8,367 nt of DNA from an uncultured Shinella sp. (GTDB lineage Bacteria; Pseudomonadota; Alphaproteobacteria; Rhizobiales; Rhizobiaceae). The notes below the pieces were generated by a model. The model was not told where the DNA came from and made no database searches. It saw nothing but the letters and a program-made list of their open reading frames with translations. This document shows positions 1 through 8,243 of the stretch, piece by piece (position 1 is the stretch's first letter; each line of letters starts with the position of its first letter). The DNA is taken from NCBI GenBank assembly GCA_946481465.1, contig CAMLOC010000120.1, positions 1-8,367 of the forward strand. The letters run 5' to 3'. Made by a program: the position numbers and the translations under genes.

Positions 1-1524
1 GTCGAGATGCGGCTCGTACCACATCCGCACCGTGCCGATTTCAGTAGGCCAGCCGGCTTCGGCCTTTCGCAACGCCGTGACCAGCGTGACGAAGGCTGGC
101 CAATCGTCGCCGGTTTTGGCGGGCGGCGGGATTTCGGCCAGCGACTGCAACGGCTCGGGATCGGCCGCGATCGTGTCGAGGATCTTGCCGGCCGTTTGCG
201 GTCCGATACCAGGCAGCAGCTTCAGCACCCGGAAGCCGGCAACCCGGTCGCGCGGATTCTGCGCGAACCGCATGACCGCCAGCATGTCCTTGACGTGCGC
301 GGCGTCGAGGAACTTGAGGCCGCCGAATTTGACAAAGGGAATGTTTTTCCGCGTGAGCTGGATCTCCAGCGCGCTGCTGTGACTGGAGGTCCGAAACAGC
401 ACCGCCTGCTGCTTCAGCGTCATGCCGATCTCGCGGTTGGCCAGCACCTGTTCGACGATATAGGCGGCCTGGTCGATCTCATCCTTGACCGTCACCAGCA
501 TCGGCCGCTGCTCGGAGGCGCGATCGGTCCAGAGGTTTTTCGTGTAACGTTCCCGCGCCAGTTCGATAACGGCATTGGCGGCGGCCAGGATCGGCTCCGC
601 CGAGCGGTAGTTGCGGTCGAGCGTGATAACGTCAGCGGGTTTTGGGGAAAATTCCTTCGGGAAATCGAGGATGTTGCGGATGGTCGCCGCACGGAAGGAA
701 TAGATCGACTGTGCGTCGTCGCCGACGACGGTCAGGCCGCGGCCGCCGGGTGCCAGAGACATCAGGATCGACGCCTGCAGGCGATTGGTGTCCTGGTATT
801 CGTCGACGAGAATGTGGTCGAAGCGGTTGCCGACGTCCTCGGCCAATTCCGGCTCGGAAACCATCTGCGCCCAGTAGAGCAGGAGATCGTCGTAGTCCAG
901 AACGTTCTGAGTCTGCTTGGCCTCTGTGTAGGCGGCAAACAGCTGCTTCAGCTCCTCTTCCCATTCCAGCACCCAGGGATAGGAGGATTTCAGGATCTCC
1001 TTGATCGAGGCCTCGGAATTGACGACGCGGGAATAGATCGCAATGCAGGTGCTCTTGGTGGGGAAGCGGCTCTGCTTGGCGGAAAAGCCAAGATCATGCC
1101 GAACGAGGTTCATCAGGTCGGCGCTGTCCTCGCGGTCGTGGATCGTAAAATCGACGCTGAGGCCGATCTGCTCGGCATACATCCGCAAGAGCCGCGCGCC
1201 GATGCCATGAAACGTCCCGGCCCAGGCGAGCGCGTCGGTCATGATGGCAGCGTTGTCACCAAGAACCTGCCGACAGATCCGCTGCACGCGCCGCGCCATC
1301 TCCGACGCCGCGCGCCTGGAAAAGGTCATCAGCAAGATACGCCGCGGATCGGCGCCGTTGACAATCAGATGCGCGACGCGGTGGGCCAGCGTATTGGTCT
1401 TGCCGCTTCCGGCGCCGGCGATGATGAGCAGCGGGCCGCCGATTGAACCGTCGGCTAGGCCTATGCCATGCTCGACCGCCTCGCGCTGGCGATCGTTGAG
1501 TTTTTCGAGATGAGCCGCCGCCAT
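1..1524 (-). CDS. UvrD/PcrA-like ATP-dependent DNA helicase, C-terminus cut by window edge
   Basis: This is a superfamily 1A 3'-to-5' DNA helicase of the UvrD/Rep/PcrA type. Such enzymes unwind DNA during excision repair or clear stalled forks. The minus-strand frame is open from the ATG at 1524-1522 to the window edge, giving 508 residues. Visible motifs, in order, are a Q-motif (LNDRQREAV, about 9-17), Walker A AGAGSGKT (36-43), motif Ia MTFSRRAA (66-73), motif Ib GTFHG (103-107), Walker B VDEYQDT with D241/E242, motif III GDDAQSIYSFR (268-278) and motif IV TLDRNYRS (301-308). A helix-hairpin-helix-like LLPGIGPQTAG stretch lies near residue 460. The last helicase motifs, including VI, would lie beyond the edge. 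The start is supported by a GGGGAC ribosome-binding-like sequence a few bases upstream and by the short lead into the Q-motif. It is divergent from imuA across 206 nt. Whether it is the housekeeping uvrD or an accessory paralogue cannot be decided, so no symbol is given. A long plus-strand reading frame over it is a shadow. Confidence 0.93.
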   Translation of the reverse strand, partial: MAAAHLEKLNDRQREAVEHGIGLADGSIGGPLLIIAGAGSGKTNTLAHRVAHLIVNGADPRRILLMTFSRRAASEMARRVQRICRQVLGDNAAIMTDALAWAGTFHGIGARLLRMYAEQIGLSVDFTIHDREDSADLMNLVRHDLGFSAKQSRFPTKSTCIAIYSRVVNSEASIKEILKSSYPWVLEWEEELKQLFAAYTEAKQTQNVLDYDDLLLYWAQMVSEPELAEDVGNRFDHILVDEYQDTNRLQASILMSLAPGGRGLTVVGDDAQSIYSFRAATIRNILDFPKEFSPKPADVITLDRNYRSAEPILAAANAVIELARERYTKNLWTDRASEQRPMLVTVKDEIDQAAYIVEQVLANREIGMTLKQQAVLFRTSSHSSALEIQLTRKNIPFVKFGGLKFLDAAHVKDMLAVMRFAQNPRDRVAGFRVLKLLPGIGPQTAGKILDTIAADPEPLQSLAEIPPPAKTGDDWPAFVTLVTALRKAEAGWPTEIGTVRMWYEPHLD

Positions 1525-1641
1525 TTGTCCCCAGCACGCATAAGAAAATTTTCCTGCCCTCCGGCGGCCGGATATCCCCTTGATGCAGCTATTGGATTCG
1601 TTTCAACGGCTTAGCAACGAGGGGTGATCCGGGGCGGAGGC

Positions 1642-1666
1642 CCGATTGACTCAGTTCATCAATCGG
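1642..1666. repeat. Perfect 8-bp inverted repeat abutting the LexA box
   Basis: CCGATTGA (1642-1649) and TCAATCGG (1659-1666) are perfect inverted copies separated by 9 nt. The right arm shares its last base with the first G of the LexA box, and the left arm contains part of the candidate -35. A GTTC (1654-1657) in the spacer is also the inverse of the LexA half-site GAAC at 1666-1669. It could be a site for a second dimeric regulator or simply chance. It lies upstream of the predicted transcription start, so an RNA hairpin is less likely. Confidence 0.5.
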
Positions 1667-1676
1667 AACAAATAAT
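1646..1676 (+). promoter_or_regulatory. Candidate promoter of the imuA-imuB-dnaE2 operon
   Basis: A -35-like TTGACT (1646-1651) is followed after 19 nt by a -10-like AATAAT (1671-1676, five of six bases of TATAAT). The spacer is longer than the usual 17, which weakens the call. The -10 lies inside the LexA box, as expected if LexA blocks RNA polymerase. Transcription would begin about 1683, leaving a leader of roughly 48 nt that ends in GAAGGAG (1711-1717), 13 nt before the GTG start of imuA. This is a pattern match only. Confidence 0.45.
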
Positions 1677-1680
1677 GAAC
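1666..1680 (+). promoter_or_regulatory. LexA (SOS) box, alphaproteobacterial type GAAC-N7-GAAC
   Basis: The sequence reads GAAC, AAATAAT, GAAC: two perfect half-sites in direct repeat with exactly 7 nt between them. This is the alphaproteobacterial LexA operator (GTTC-N7-GTTC on the other strand). It lies 50 bp upstream of the imuA start and 141 bp from the helicase start. Its N7 contains the candidate -10 of the imu operon. The mutasome is a classic SOS target in this class, so site and target agree. It most likely controls imuA-imuB-dnaE2; any effect on the divergent helicase is uncertain. Confidence 0.87.
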
Positions 1681-1730
1681 GTATCAGCTTAGAGAACCGC
1701 TGGAAACCCTGAAGGAGCAATAATTCTGCC

Positions 1731-2489
1731 GTGGCCAACCATGCCCTCCACCCCGTGCTGGCCGAGCTTCGCGAGCGCATCGAGGAGCTTGAAGGCGGCT
1801 CGCAGCGTGCAAGGCAGGTCCTGCCGTTCGGCGTCGCCGAGGTTGATCGGACACTGCCCGGAGGAGGGCTCGCCTACGGCGCGCTGCACGAGGTCGCCGG
1901 CGGCGGGGGAGGGACTGTCGATGGGGCTGCGGCGGCGCTCTTCGTTGCCGGTATCGCTGCCCGATCACGCGGCAGGGTTCTGTGGTGCATGACGCGCCCC
2001 GATTTGTTTTTCCCTGCGGTCGCCCAGGCAGGACTCCATCCAGACCGTGTCGTCTTTTGCGAAAGCGATCGGGAAGAGGGGGCGCTGTCGGCCATGGAAG
2101 AGGGATTGTCCTTCGGCGGGTTCGCCGCTGTGATCGGCGAGCTTGTCCGTCTCCCGATGACCGCCTCGCGGCGCCTGCAACTGGCTGCGGAAAAGACCGG
2201 TGCCATGGGTATCGTACTCCGGCGATGGCGACGCCAGAACGAGGCTTCGGACTATGGGCAGCCGACCGCCTCGACGACGCGATGGCGCATCAGCACCTTG
2301 CCGTCGGAAAGATTACCTGTTGCGGGCGTTGGGAGGGCGCGCTGGCTCGCGGAACTGATGCGCGTAAAGGCGGGCGAATGCGCCGAATTCGAAATTGGAG
2401 CCCCCGATGACAAGGGTCGTATCTGTCTTCTTCCCACAGCTCTCGACCGAGCGGATCAGACGGCACGCTGGCGAAGCCTTGCCGGCTGA
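1731..2489 (+). CDS. imuA: ImuA, RecA-like mutasome adaptor protein
   Basis: ImuA is the RecA/SulA-related accessory factor of the ImuA-ImuB-DnaE2 mutasome, which performs mutagenic translesion synthesis after DNA damage. The product is 252 residues, a usual length. It starts with a helical segment (LAELRERIEEL, 10-20), then LPFGVAEVDRTLPGGGLAYGALHE (31-54), the signature lead-in of the family. The position of a RecA P-loop holds AGGGGG (56-61) with no Lys-Thr, so ATP binding as in RecA is not expected. GRARWLAELMR (202-212 region) matches the conserved C-terminal part of ImuA. The GTG start is the first usable start after the in-frame TGA at 1710-1712; the GAAGGAG ribosome-binding sequence is 13 nt upstream, somewhat far. 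The 3' end overlaps imuB by 83 nt in another frame, implying coupled translation. A LexA box lies upstream. Identification rests on family features and on the genes that follow. Confidence 0.93.
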   Translation: MANHALHPVLAELRERIEELEGGSQRARQVLPFGVAEVDRTLPGGGLAYGALHEVAGGGGGTVDGAAAALFVAGIAARSRGRVLWCMTRPDLFFPAVAQAGLHPDRVVFCESDREEGALSAMEEGLSFGGFAAVIGELVRLPMTASRRLQLAAEKTGAMGIVLRRWRRQNEASDYGQPTASTTRWRISTLPSERLPVAGVGRARWLAELMRVKAGECAEFEIGAPDDKGRICLLPTALDRADQTARWRSLAG

Positions 2490-3921
2490 CGAGCCGTTGG
2501 TCGTGATTGCCCGCCGCGGATCGAAGCGATGGATCTCTGCTGCCGATCCGACAGCCCTCAAACTTGGCCTGCGCATCGGCATGGCCGCCAGCAAGGCGCA
2601 GGCCATGGTCGCCGATCTTCTCATGGTGGACGCAGCCCCGGCTGAGGATGCGGCCGCACTCGAACGGCTGGCGCTCTGGGCGCTCCGGCAATACAGCCCG
2701 GTCGTCGCCGTCGATGGCGCCGACGGCTTGATCATCGACACCGAGGGAGCCGATCATCTTCGCGGGGGTGAGGCGCTTCTCGTTTCCGGCCTCGTCAATA
2801 TGCTGCGTGGGCGCGGGTTGACGGCGCGTGCCGCCGTGGCCGACACCTGGGGCGCCGCACATGCGCTCGCCCGGCTGCTGGCGGCGGAAACGACGGTGGT
2901 GCCGGCGGGCGATTTAACGAAAGCCGTCATCGACCTGCCGATCGTCGCGCTACGGCTGCCGGCGGAAACCGTCCAGGGGCTGCGGGTCCTTGGCATCGAC
3001 ACGGTCGGCCAGCTCTCCGCCATGCCGCGAGCACCTCTGACATTGCGCTTCGGCGCGGAGCCCGCGCGCCGGCTCGACCAGATGTTCGGCCGCGTCGCCG
3101 AACCGATCGAGCCGATCCGCACGCCGGAACTGATCGAGGTCTCGAAGAATTTTGCCGAACCGATCGGCGCGCCCGAGACCATCACCAGGTATGTCCGCCG
3201 GTTGGTCGGGCTACTTTCGGCGCGGCTGGCGGAAAACGGCCTTGGCGCGCGGCGGTGCGACCTCATTATACATCGCGTCGACAATACACGACAGCACCTT
3301 CGCGCCGGTCTTGCCAAGCCGGTCCGCGATCCGGCGCGCCTGTCGAAGCTTCTCTGCGACCGCATCGAGACCGTCGATCCCGGTTTCGGCATCGAGAAGC
3401 TGGTGCTCGTCGCCGTCTTCGCCGAGCCGCTGGAGGAACGGCAGGTCGCTTCCTCGGTGATCGAGGAGGAGATCGCCGACATCACGCCGCTGGTCGATAT
3501 CCTCGGCAACCGTGGCCATCGGCTGTTCCGGTTTGCACCCGTTGCCTCCGATGTGCCGGAGCGTTCGGTCCGGCGGATTGCCGCGACCGCGCCTGACATC
3601 GGCGAGGCCTGGGCTGTGAAATGGCCGCGACCGACGCGGCTCTTCGCAAACCCGGAACGCATTGAGGTCATCGCGCTCCTGCCGGACCAGCCGCCGGCGG
3701 TGTTCACCTGGCGCGGCAAGAAGCGGAAGGTCGTGCGCGCCGACGGCCCGGAACGGATCTTCGGGGAATGGTGGCGCCGGCCGCGCGAGTTCCAGGCGGT
3801 CAGAGACTATTTCGTGGTCGAGGATGAACTGGGCGAGCGTTACTGGGTCTATCGCGCCGGCGACGGCATCGATCCGGAAACCGGCTCTCACCTCTGGTTC
3901 GTGCATGGGGTGTTCGGATGA
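2407..3921 (+). CDS. imuB: ImuB, catalytically inactive Y-family polymerase homologue of the mutasome
   Basis: ImuB is the non-catalytic Y-family relative that links DnaE2 to the sliding clamp and to ImuA. The product is 504 residues from the ATG at 2407, which has GGAG 6 nt upstream; an in-frame TTG at 2395 would add only four residues and is less likely. The N-terminal [13 protein letters not shown] (4-16) aligns with the polymerase motif but lacks its catalytic Asp. [15 protein letters not shown] (97-111) replaces the SxDE motif with D106-G107, so no polymerase activity is expected. Next come the HhH region ([12 protein letters not shown]) and a little-finger domain (about 240-340). A C-terminal ImuB domain ends in the [10 protein letters not shown] type typical of the family. 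The linker where ImuB clamp-binding motifs usually sit reads EERQVASSV (343-351), not QLxLF. It overlaps imuA by 83 nt and dnaE2 by 4 nt (ATGA). Confidence 0.95.
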   Translation: MTRVVSVFFPQLSTERIRRHAGEALPADEPLVVIARRGSKRWISAADPTALKLGLRIGMAASKAQAMVADLLMVDAAPAEDAAALERLALWALRQYSPVVAVDGADGLIIDTEGADHLRGGEALLVSGLVNMLRGRGLTARAAVADTWGAAHALARLLAAETTVVPAGDLTKAVIDLPIVALRLPAETVQGLRVLGIDTVGQLSAMPRAPLTLRFGAEPARRLDQMFGRVAEPIEPIRTPELIEVSKNFAEPIGAPETITRYVRRLVGLLSARLAENGLGARRCDLIIHRVDNTRQHLRAGLAKPVRDPARLSKLLCDRIETVDPGFGIEKLVLVAVFAEPLEERQVASSVIEEEIADITPLVDILGNRGHRLFRFAPVASDVPERSVRRIAATAPDIGEAWAVKWPRPTRLFANPERIEVIALLPDQPPAVFTWRGKKRKVVRADGPERIFGEWWRRPREFQAVRDYFVVEDELGERYWVYRAGDGIDPETGSHLWFVHGVFG

Positions 3922-6900
3922 GATACGCCGAGCTTCAGGTCACGACACACTTTTCGTTCCTGCGCGGGGCATCCAGCGCCGACGAACTGTTCGCCACGGC
4001 CGCCGGGCTCGGCATCGATGCCCTTGGCGTCGTCGACCGAAATAGCCTCGCCGGCATCGTGCGCGCCTGGGAGGCGGCCAAGGCGACCGGCATTCGCCTG
4101 GTCGTCGGCTGCCGTCTTGATCTGACCGACGCCATGTCGATCCTCGTCTACCCCATGGACCGCCCGGCCTATTCGCGCCTGACACGGCTACTGTCGCTTG
4201 GCAAGGCGCGCGGTGGCAAGGGAAACTGCCTGATCGATTTCGCAGATGTTGCCGAGCACGCCGCCGGCATGATCGGGGTGCTGGTGCCCGACGAGGCCGA
4301 CGAGACCTGCGGCGTGCAGCTGCGCAAGATGGCCGAACTCTTTGGCGACCGCGCCTATGTCAGCATCTGCCTGCGGCGCCGGCCGAACGACCGCATACGC
4401 CTCCACGGCATTGCTACCATGGCCAGCCGCTTCAAGGTCAGGACTGTCGTCACCAACGATGTGCTGTTTCACGATCCGAGCCGCCGGCAGCTGCAGGATG
4501 TCGTGACCTGCATCCGCACGCGGACGACCATCGATGATGTCGGCTTCGACCGCGAGCGTCATGCCGACCGCTACCTGAAGGCACCCGAGGAGATGCACCG
4601 GCTTTTTGCCGAATACCCGGAAGCACTGGCGCGCGGTCGCGAGATCGTCGAACGATGCAAGTTCGACCTGAAGGAGCTGCAATACCAGTATCCGGAAGAG
4701 GCCATCGTGCCCGGCCTCGATCCGCAGCAGTCTCTGGTCAAGTTCACCTGGGAGGGCGCCGCCATTCGCTATCCCGAGGGCGTGCCGGATAAGGTCCAAA
4801 AATCCTTGCGCGACGAGCTGGAGTTGATCCGGGTCATGAACTATGCGCCCTATTTTCTGACGGTCTTTTCGATCGTCCGCTTTGCCCGGTCGAAGGGCAT
4901 TCTCTGCCAGGGTAGGGGCTCAGCCGCCAACTCGGCCGTCTGCTATTGCCTTGGCGTCACCTCCATCGACCCTGATACCAACGACCTGCTGTTCGAACGC
5001 TTCATCAGCCAGGAGCGGGACGAGCCGCCGGACATCGACGTGGATTTTGAACACGAGCGGAGGGAGGAGGTCATCCAGTGGATCTACAACACCTACGGTC
5101 GCAGCAAGGCCGCGCTCTGTTCCACGGTGACGCGGTACAGGGCCAAGGGCGCATTGCGCGACGTCGGCAAGGCCCTCGGGCTGCCCGAAGACATGATCGG
5201 CCAGCTCTCGTCCGGCGTCTGGGGCTGGTCGGAAGGGGTCTCCGAACGCCAGATCCGGGAAAACAATCTCAATGCAGCCGACTACCGGCTGAAGCTGACG
5301 CTGGAACTGGCGCAGCAGCTGATGGGAGCGCCGCGCCATCTCGGCCAGCATCCCGGTGGGTTTGTGCTGACCCATGACCGTCTCGACGACCTCGTGCCGA
5401 TTGAGCCAGCGCGCATGGACGATCGCCAGGTCATCGAGTGGGACAAGGACGACATCGAGGCCCTCAAATTCATGAAAGTGGACGTGTTGGCCTTGGGTAT
5501 GCTTACCTGCATGGCCAAGGCCTTCGCCCTGATGGCCGAGCACAAGGGCGAGGTGTGGGATCTCGCGTCCATTCCTTCCGAGGATCCTCGAACCTACGCC
5601 ATGATCCGCAAGGCCGATACGCTTGGCACCTTCCAGATCGAAAGCCGGGCGCAGATGTCCATGCTGCCGCGCCTGAAACCCCGCACCTTTTACGACCTGG
5701 TCGTGCAGGTGGCGATTGTTAGACCCGGGCCGATCCAGGGCGACATGGTTCACCCCTATCTCCGCCGCCGGGAAGGCAAGGAGCCGGTCGACTATCCGAC
5801 GCCCGAACTGGAGGCGGTGCTCTCGAAAACCCTCGGTGTCCCGTTGTTTCAAGAGTCGGCCATGAAAGTCGCCATGGTCTGTGCCGGCTTTACCGGCGGC
5901 GAGGCGGACCAATTGCGGAAATCCATGGCGACCTTCAAATTCTCCGGCGGCGTCTCGAAATTCAAGGACAAACTGGTCGCGGGCATGGTGAAGAACGGCT
6001 ACACGGAGGACTTTGCCGAGCGGACCTTCTCCCAACTGGAAGGATTTGGCAGCTACGGTTTTCCGGAAAGCCACGCAGCCAGCTTCGCGCTGATCGCCTA
6101 CGCCTCGAGCTGGGTCAAATGCCATCATCCCGACGCGTTTTGCGTGGCGCTTCTGAATTCGCAGCCGATGGGATTTTACGCGCCCGCGCAGATTGTGAGG
6201 GATGCCACCGAACACGGCGTCGAGATCAGGCCCGTGTGCGTGAACGCCTCGCGCTGGGATTGCACGCTCGAGCAAGTCGACGGAAGCCGCCATTGCGCGG
6301 TCCGCTTGGGCATGCGGATGGTGAAAGGTCTTTCCACTGCAGACGCCGCCCGGATCGTGGCGGCCCGCGCCGAGGACACCTTCACATCGGCTGACGATCT
6401 CTGGCGGCGGTCCGGTGTGCCGACGGCCGCGCTGGTGAAACTGGCCGAGGCCGATGCGTTCCTACCGTCACTGCAGCTCCAGCGGCGTGATGCGCTATGG
6501 GCGATCAAAGGTCTGCGTGACGAGCCGCTTGAACTTTGGGCCGCGGCCGCCGAGCGTGAGGCGCGCCAGGTCGCGGAAATGCAGGAGATGTCGGTCGCCT
6601 TGCCCTCGATGAGGGCAGGGCACGAGGTCGTCGAGGATTACGCCCACACCGGCCTCACCCTCCGCTGGCACCCGATCGCCTTTCTCCGCAAAGACCTTTG
6701 CCGGAAGGGCATGGTCACATGCGACGAGGCGATGGCCGAGCGCGACGGCCGCTGGCTCATGACCGGCGGCCTCGTGCTGGTGCGCCAACGGCCGGGCTCG
6801 GCCAAGGGCGTCATGTTTCTGACGCTCGAAGACGAGACCGGAATCGTCAATGCGGTGGTCTGGCCGACGCTGTTCGAACGCCAGCGCCGCGTTCTTCTCT

Positions 6901-7178
6901 CGGCATCGATGATGGCGATCAACGGAAAAATCCAGCGGGAAGGAGACGTCGTTCACCTTGTGGCGCAGCGGCTATTCGACCTGTCGGACGATCTCGGTCA
7001 GTTGGGCGAGCGGGACGAACAATTTCCCTTGCCACATGGCCGGGGCGACGAGTTCGCGCGCGGCAATGGCGCACCGGATCCTCGTGAGCGGCCGAAGGCG
7101 GCGGCGCCTGCCAGGGACATATTCGTCCCCGATCTCTTGATCGACCGCCTGAAGGTGAAGAGCAGGAATTTTCACTGA
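3918..7178 (+). CDS. dnaE2: DnaE2 (ImuC), error-prone C-family DNA polymerase
   Basis: DnaE2 is the SOS-induced C-family DNA polymerase that carries out translesion synthesis with ImuA and ImuB. The product is 1086 residues, full length for the family. The N-terminal PHP domain begins [18 protein letters not shown] (3-20), the DnaE2 signature; the His residues used for metal binding in true PHP exonucleases are largely replaced. Polymerase residues are present: [14 protein letters not shown] gives D372 and D374, and [11 protein letters not shown] gives D522, matching the three catalytic aspartates of DNA polymerase III alpha. [10 protein letters not shown] lies between them. [21 protein letters not shown] (about 708-728) is a strongly conserved stretch leading into the HhH region. 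A C-terminal OB-fold (about 945-1030, [13 protein letters not shown] and [17 protein letters not shown]) follows. The protein ends VKSRNFH, like other DnaE2 proteins. The start overlaps the imuB stop as ATGA, with GGGG 7 nt upstream. It is the last gene of the operon, and no convincing terminator follows. Confidence 0.98.
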   Translation: MRYAELQVTTHFSFLRGASSADELFATAAGLGIDALGVVDRNSLAGIVRAWEAAKATGIRLVVGCRLDLTDAMSILVYPMDRPAYSRLTRLLSLGKARGGKGNCLIDFADVAEHAAGMIGVLVPDEADETCGVQLRKMAELFGDRAYVSICLRRRPNDRIRLHGIATMASRFKVRTVVTNDVLFHDPSRRQLQDVVTCIRTRTTIDDVGFDRERHADRYLKAPEEMHRLFAEYPEALARGREIVERCKFDLKELQYQYPEEAIVPGLDPQQSLVKFTWEGAAIRYPEGVPDKVQKSLRDELELIRVMNYAPYFLTVFSIVRFARSKGILCQGRGSAANSAVCYCLGVTSIDPDTNDLLFERFISQERDEPPDIDVDFEHERREEVIQWIYNTYGRSKAALCSTVTRYRAKGALRDVGKALGLPEDMIGQLSSGVWGWSEGVSERQIRENNLNAADYRLKLTLELAQQLMGAPRHLGQHPGGFVLTHDRLDDLVPIEPARMDDRQVIEWDKDDIEALKFMKVDVLALGMLTCMAKAFALMAEHKGEVWDLASIPSEDPRTYAMIRKADTLGTFQIESRAQMSMLPRLKPRTFYDLVVQVAIVRPGPIQGDMVHPYLRRREGKEPVDYPTPELEAVLSKTLGVPLFQESAMKVAMVCAGFTGGEADQLRKSMATFKFSGGVSKFKDKLVAGMVKNGYTEDFAERTFSQLEGFGSYGFPESHAASFALIAYASSWVKCHHPDAFCVALLNSQPMGFYAPAQIVRDATEHGVEIRPVCVNASRWDCTLEQVDGSRHCAVRLGMRMVKGLSTADAARIVAARAEDTFTSADDLWRRSGVPTAALVKLAEADAFLPSLQLQRRDALWAIKGLRDEPLELWAAAAEREARQVAEMQEMSVALPSMRAGHEVVEDYAHTGLTLRWHPIAFLRKDLCRKGMVTCDEAMAERDGRWLMTGGLVLVRQRPGSAKGVMFLTLEDETGIVNAVVWPTLFERQRRVLLSASMMAINGKIQREGDVVHLVAQRLFDLSDDLGQLGERDEQFPLPHGRGDEFARGNGAPDPRERPKAAAPARDIFVPDLLIDRLKVKSRNFH

Positions 7179-7234
7179 TAGCCTGGAGCTCTCCGGCTCA
7201 GCGAAGGGCATTTGCTTCAGCGGCCAAGCTGCGT

Positions 7235-7614
7235 CTATCCGATTTCCGGGAGGGCGTATCGGGTAATCACGAGCGCGTCCTCCTTGACGGAAATCTCGAT
7301 GGTTTCGTTGAGAAGCTCGTCACTGTTCGCCAGTTCGTCCAGCACGGCATCGAACATCTCGCGTTGCCGAGCCGGCAAAACTTGCGGGACGATGATGACG
7401 AGGCCTGCATGCAGCTCTTCCTTCGCATAAAGTTTCGGAAGTCGCGGGCATTGTTCGTCACGAAGGTGAAATTGCCTTCGATGATGCGCGGCATGAGATC
7501 TCAGTCGGTTTCTCCGCTCAATCCCAGCCAGTTCACGTGAAAACACTCGTGGCCATGGGTCTGAGCCACGGTCACGAGCGAGGTGTGAAGGCATTCATCA
7601 ATCAGGAATTTCAC
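7235..7614 (-). pseudogene. Broken DUF5615 PIN-like toxin (VapC45-like), nonsense codon plus frameshift
   Basis: Reading from the GTG at 7614-7612 gives KFLIDECLHTSLVTVAQ, the start of a DUF5615 PIN-like domain with the usual acidic IDE. After ETD, codon 38 (7503-7501) is TGA where the family has Trp (TDWD). The same frame continues with DLMPRIIEGNF and TNNARDFR, then is lost near 7433-7435. One base back, the frame resumes with KLYAKEELHAGLV, PQVLPARQREMFDAV and VITRYALPEIG to a TAG at 7237-7235. Restoring one A (CGA AAA CTT) and the Trp codon would give a 126-residue protein of normal family length; the 380-nt span is one base short of whole codons. Members are thought to be RNase-like toxins neutralised by DUF433 partners. 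GTGA overlap with the upstream antitoxin stop shows it is the second gene of that operon. Two independent lesions argue for true decay rather than one sequencing error. Internal starts cannot give a working domain. Confidence 0.86.
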
Positions 7615-8240
7615 GAATGCGAGCCTGCCGATGCCCGCGAGCCGGAATTCAGAGGAACCTTCTTCGACTCCTTCAAGCGCAATCCCTGCTCGGAAAGCGT
7701 CTTGGGTCGGCCACGCGCCGGATGGGCGGCGGTCCAGATTTCTGCCAACTCGATCATGCGCGCGGTGAGGGCAGGATAGCCGTCAAGCAGTTCCTCAACC
7801 GCGGCGCCCTGTGCCCTCATGCCGGCGATAGCGCGGACGGGAACGCGGGTGCCTTTGAAAACGGCATCTCCACCGGCGACGCCTTTGGCGCTGTGGATTG
7901 CCGCCTCCGCCTCCCGCAGCGCATCGGCGCGATCCGCCAATTGCTGGCGCGCGCGGGCGACGTCGACGATAAGGTAGTCGTCGGCCCGGACCGTCTCAGC
8001 TTCCGGATCATCGGCGATTGCATCGAAAAGACGCTTCCTGCGCTCGGCGGACAGGATCGAACCAACACCATACCACAGCTTGAGGTGCAGAAGATCGTCG
8101 TCCGTCAACGCTCGACCGCCAGTCCTCGACGTTGCCGTCGAGACGATGCGCTTGTCGATGGCATTGTGCACGGTCTTCACAGCAATCCCGCTGACCGCAG
8201 CTGCTTCAGCTGGGGTGTACTCTCGATACGTCGCGGCCAT
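7611..8240 (-). CDS. HTH plus DUF433 antitoxin (VapB45-like)
   Basis: This is the antitoxin partner of the adjacent DUF5615 toxin gene, 209 residues from the ATG at 8240-8238. An N-terminal MerR-like helix-turn-helix (about 8-45: YTPAEAAAVSGIAVKTVHNAI) is expected to bind the operator just upstream. A helical linker follows (about 60-118, ending ARARQQLADRADALREAEAA). The DUF433 domain (about 122-180) includes VFKGTRVPVRAIAGM and LLDGYPALTARMIELAEIW, the family's signature GTRVPV and YP.L motifs. A basic, Ser-rich tail (181-209) is not recognised. The reading frame continues upstream of 8240 but that extension crosses the promoter and palindrome, so I take the ATG with GGAGA 6 nt before it. 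The stop TGA overlaps the toxin GTG (GTGA), indicating translational coupling. Unlike the toxin, this frame is intact. Calling it an antitoxin is by family and context; with the toxin dead it may act only as a repressor. Confidence 0.86.
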   Translation of the reverse strand: MAATYREYTPAEAAAVSGIAVKTVHNAIDKRIVSTATSRTGGRALTDDDLLHLKLWYGVGSILSAERRKRLFDAIADDPEAETVRADDYLIVDVARARQQLADRADALREAEAAIHSAKGVAGGDAVFKGTRVPVRAIAGMRAQGAAVEELLDGYPALTARMIELAEIWTAAHPARGRPKTLSEQGLRLKESKKVPLNSGSRASAGSHS

Positions 8241-8243
8241 AAT

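Noticed and set aside
7..1446. A 479-codon plus-strand open frame opposite the helicase gene.
   Set aside because: It is the antisense shadow of a GC-rich gene; the minus strand carries all the helicase motifs in one frame, while this product resembles nothing I recognise.
4920..6293. A 457-codon minus-strand open frame inside dnaE2.
   Set aside because: It lies opposite the catalytic core of DnaE2, whose frame is uninterrupted and rich in conserved motifs; it is a shadow.
7180..7198. A hairpin just after dnaE2 (AGCC/GGCT stem with a bulge and GGA/TCC inner pairs), as a terminator.
   Set aside because: The stem is short and interrupted and no T-tract follows on either strand, so an intrinsic terminator is not supported.
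7425..7440. Programmed -1 frameshifting in the toxin gene, because slipping back one base at CGA AAC restores the family sequence exactly.
   Set aside because: The site is not a canonical X XXY YYZ heptamer and an upstream in-frame TGA already stops translation; a one-base deletion from an A-run is simpler.
7501..7503. The in-frame TGA of the toxin as a selenocysteine codon.
   Set aside because: The family has Trp at this place (TDWD), TGG to TGA is a single change, and the gene has a second lesion downstream.
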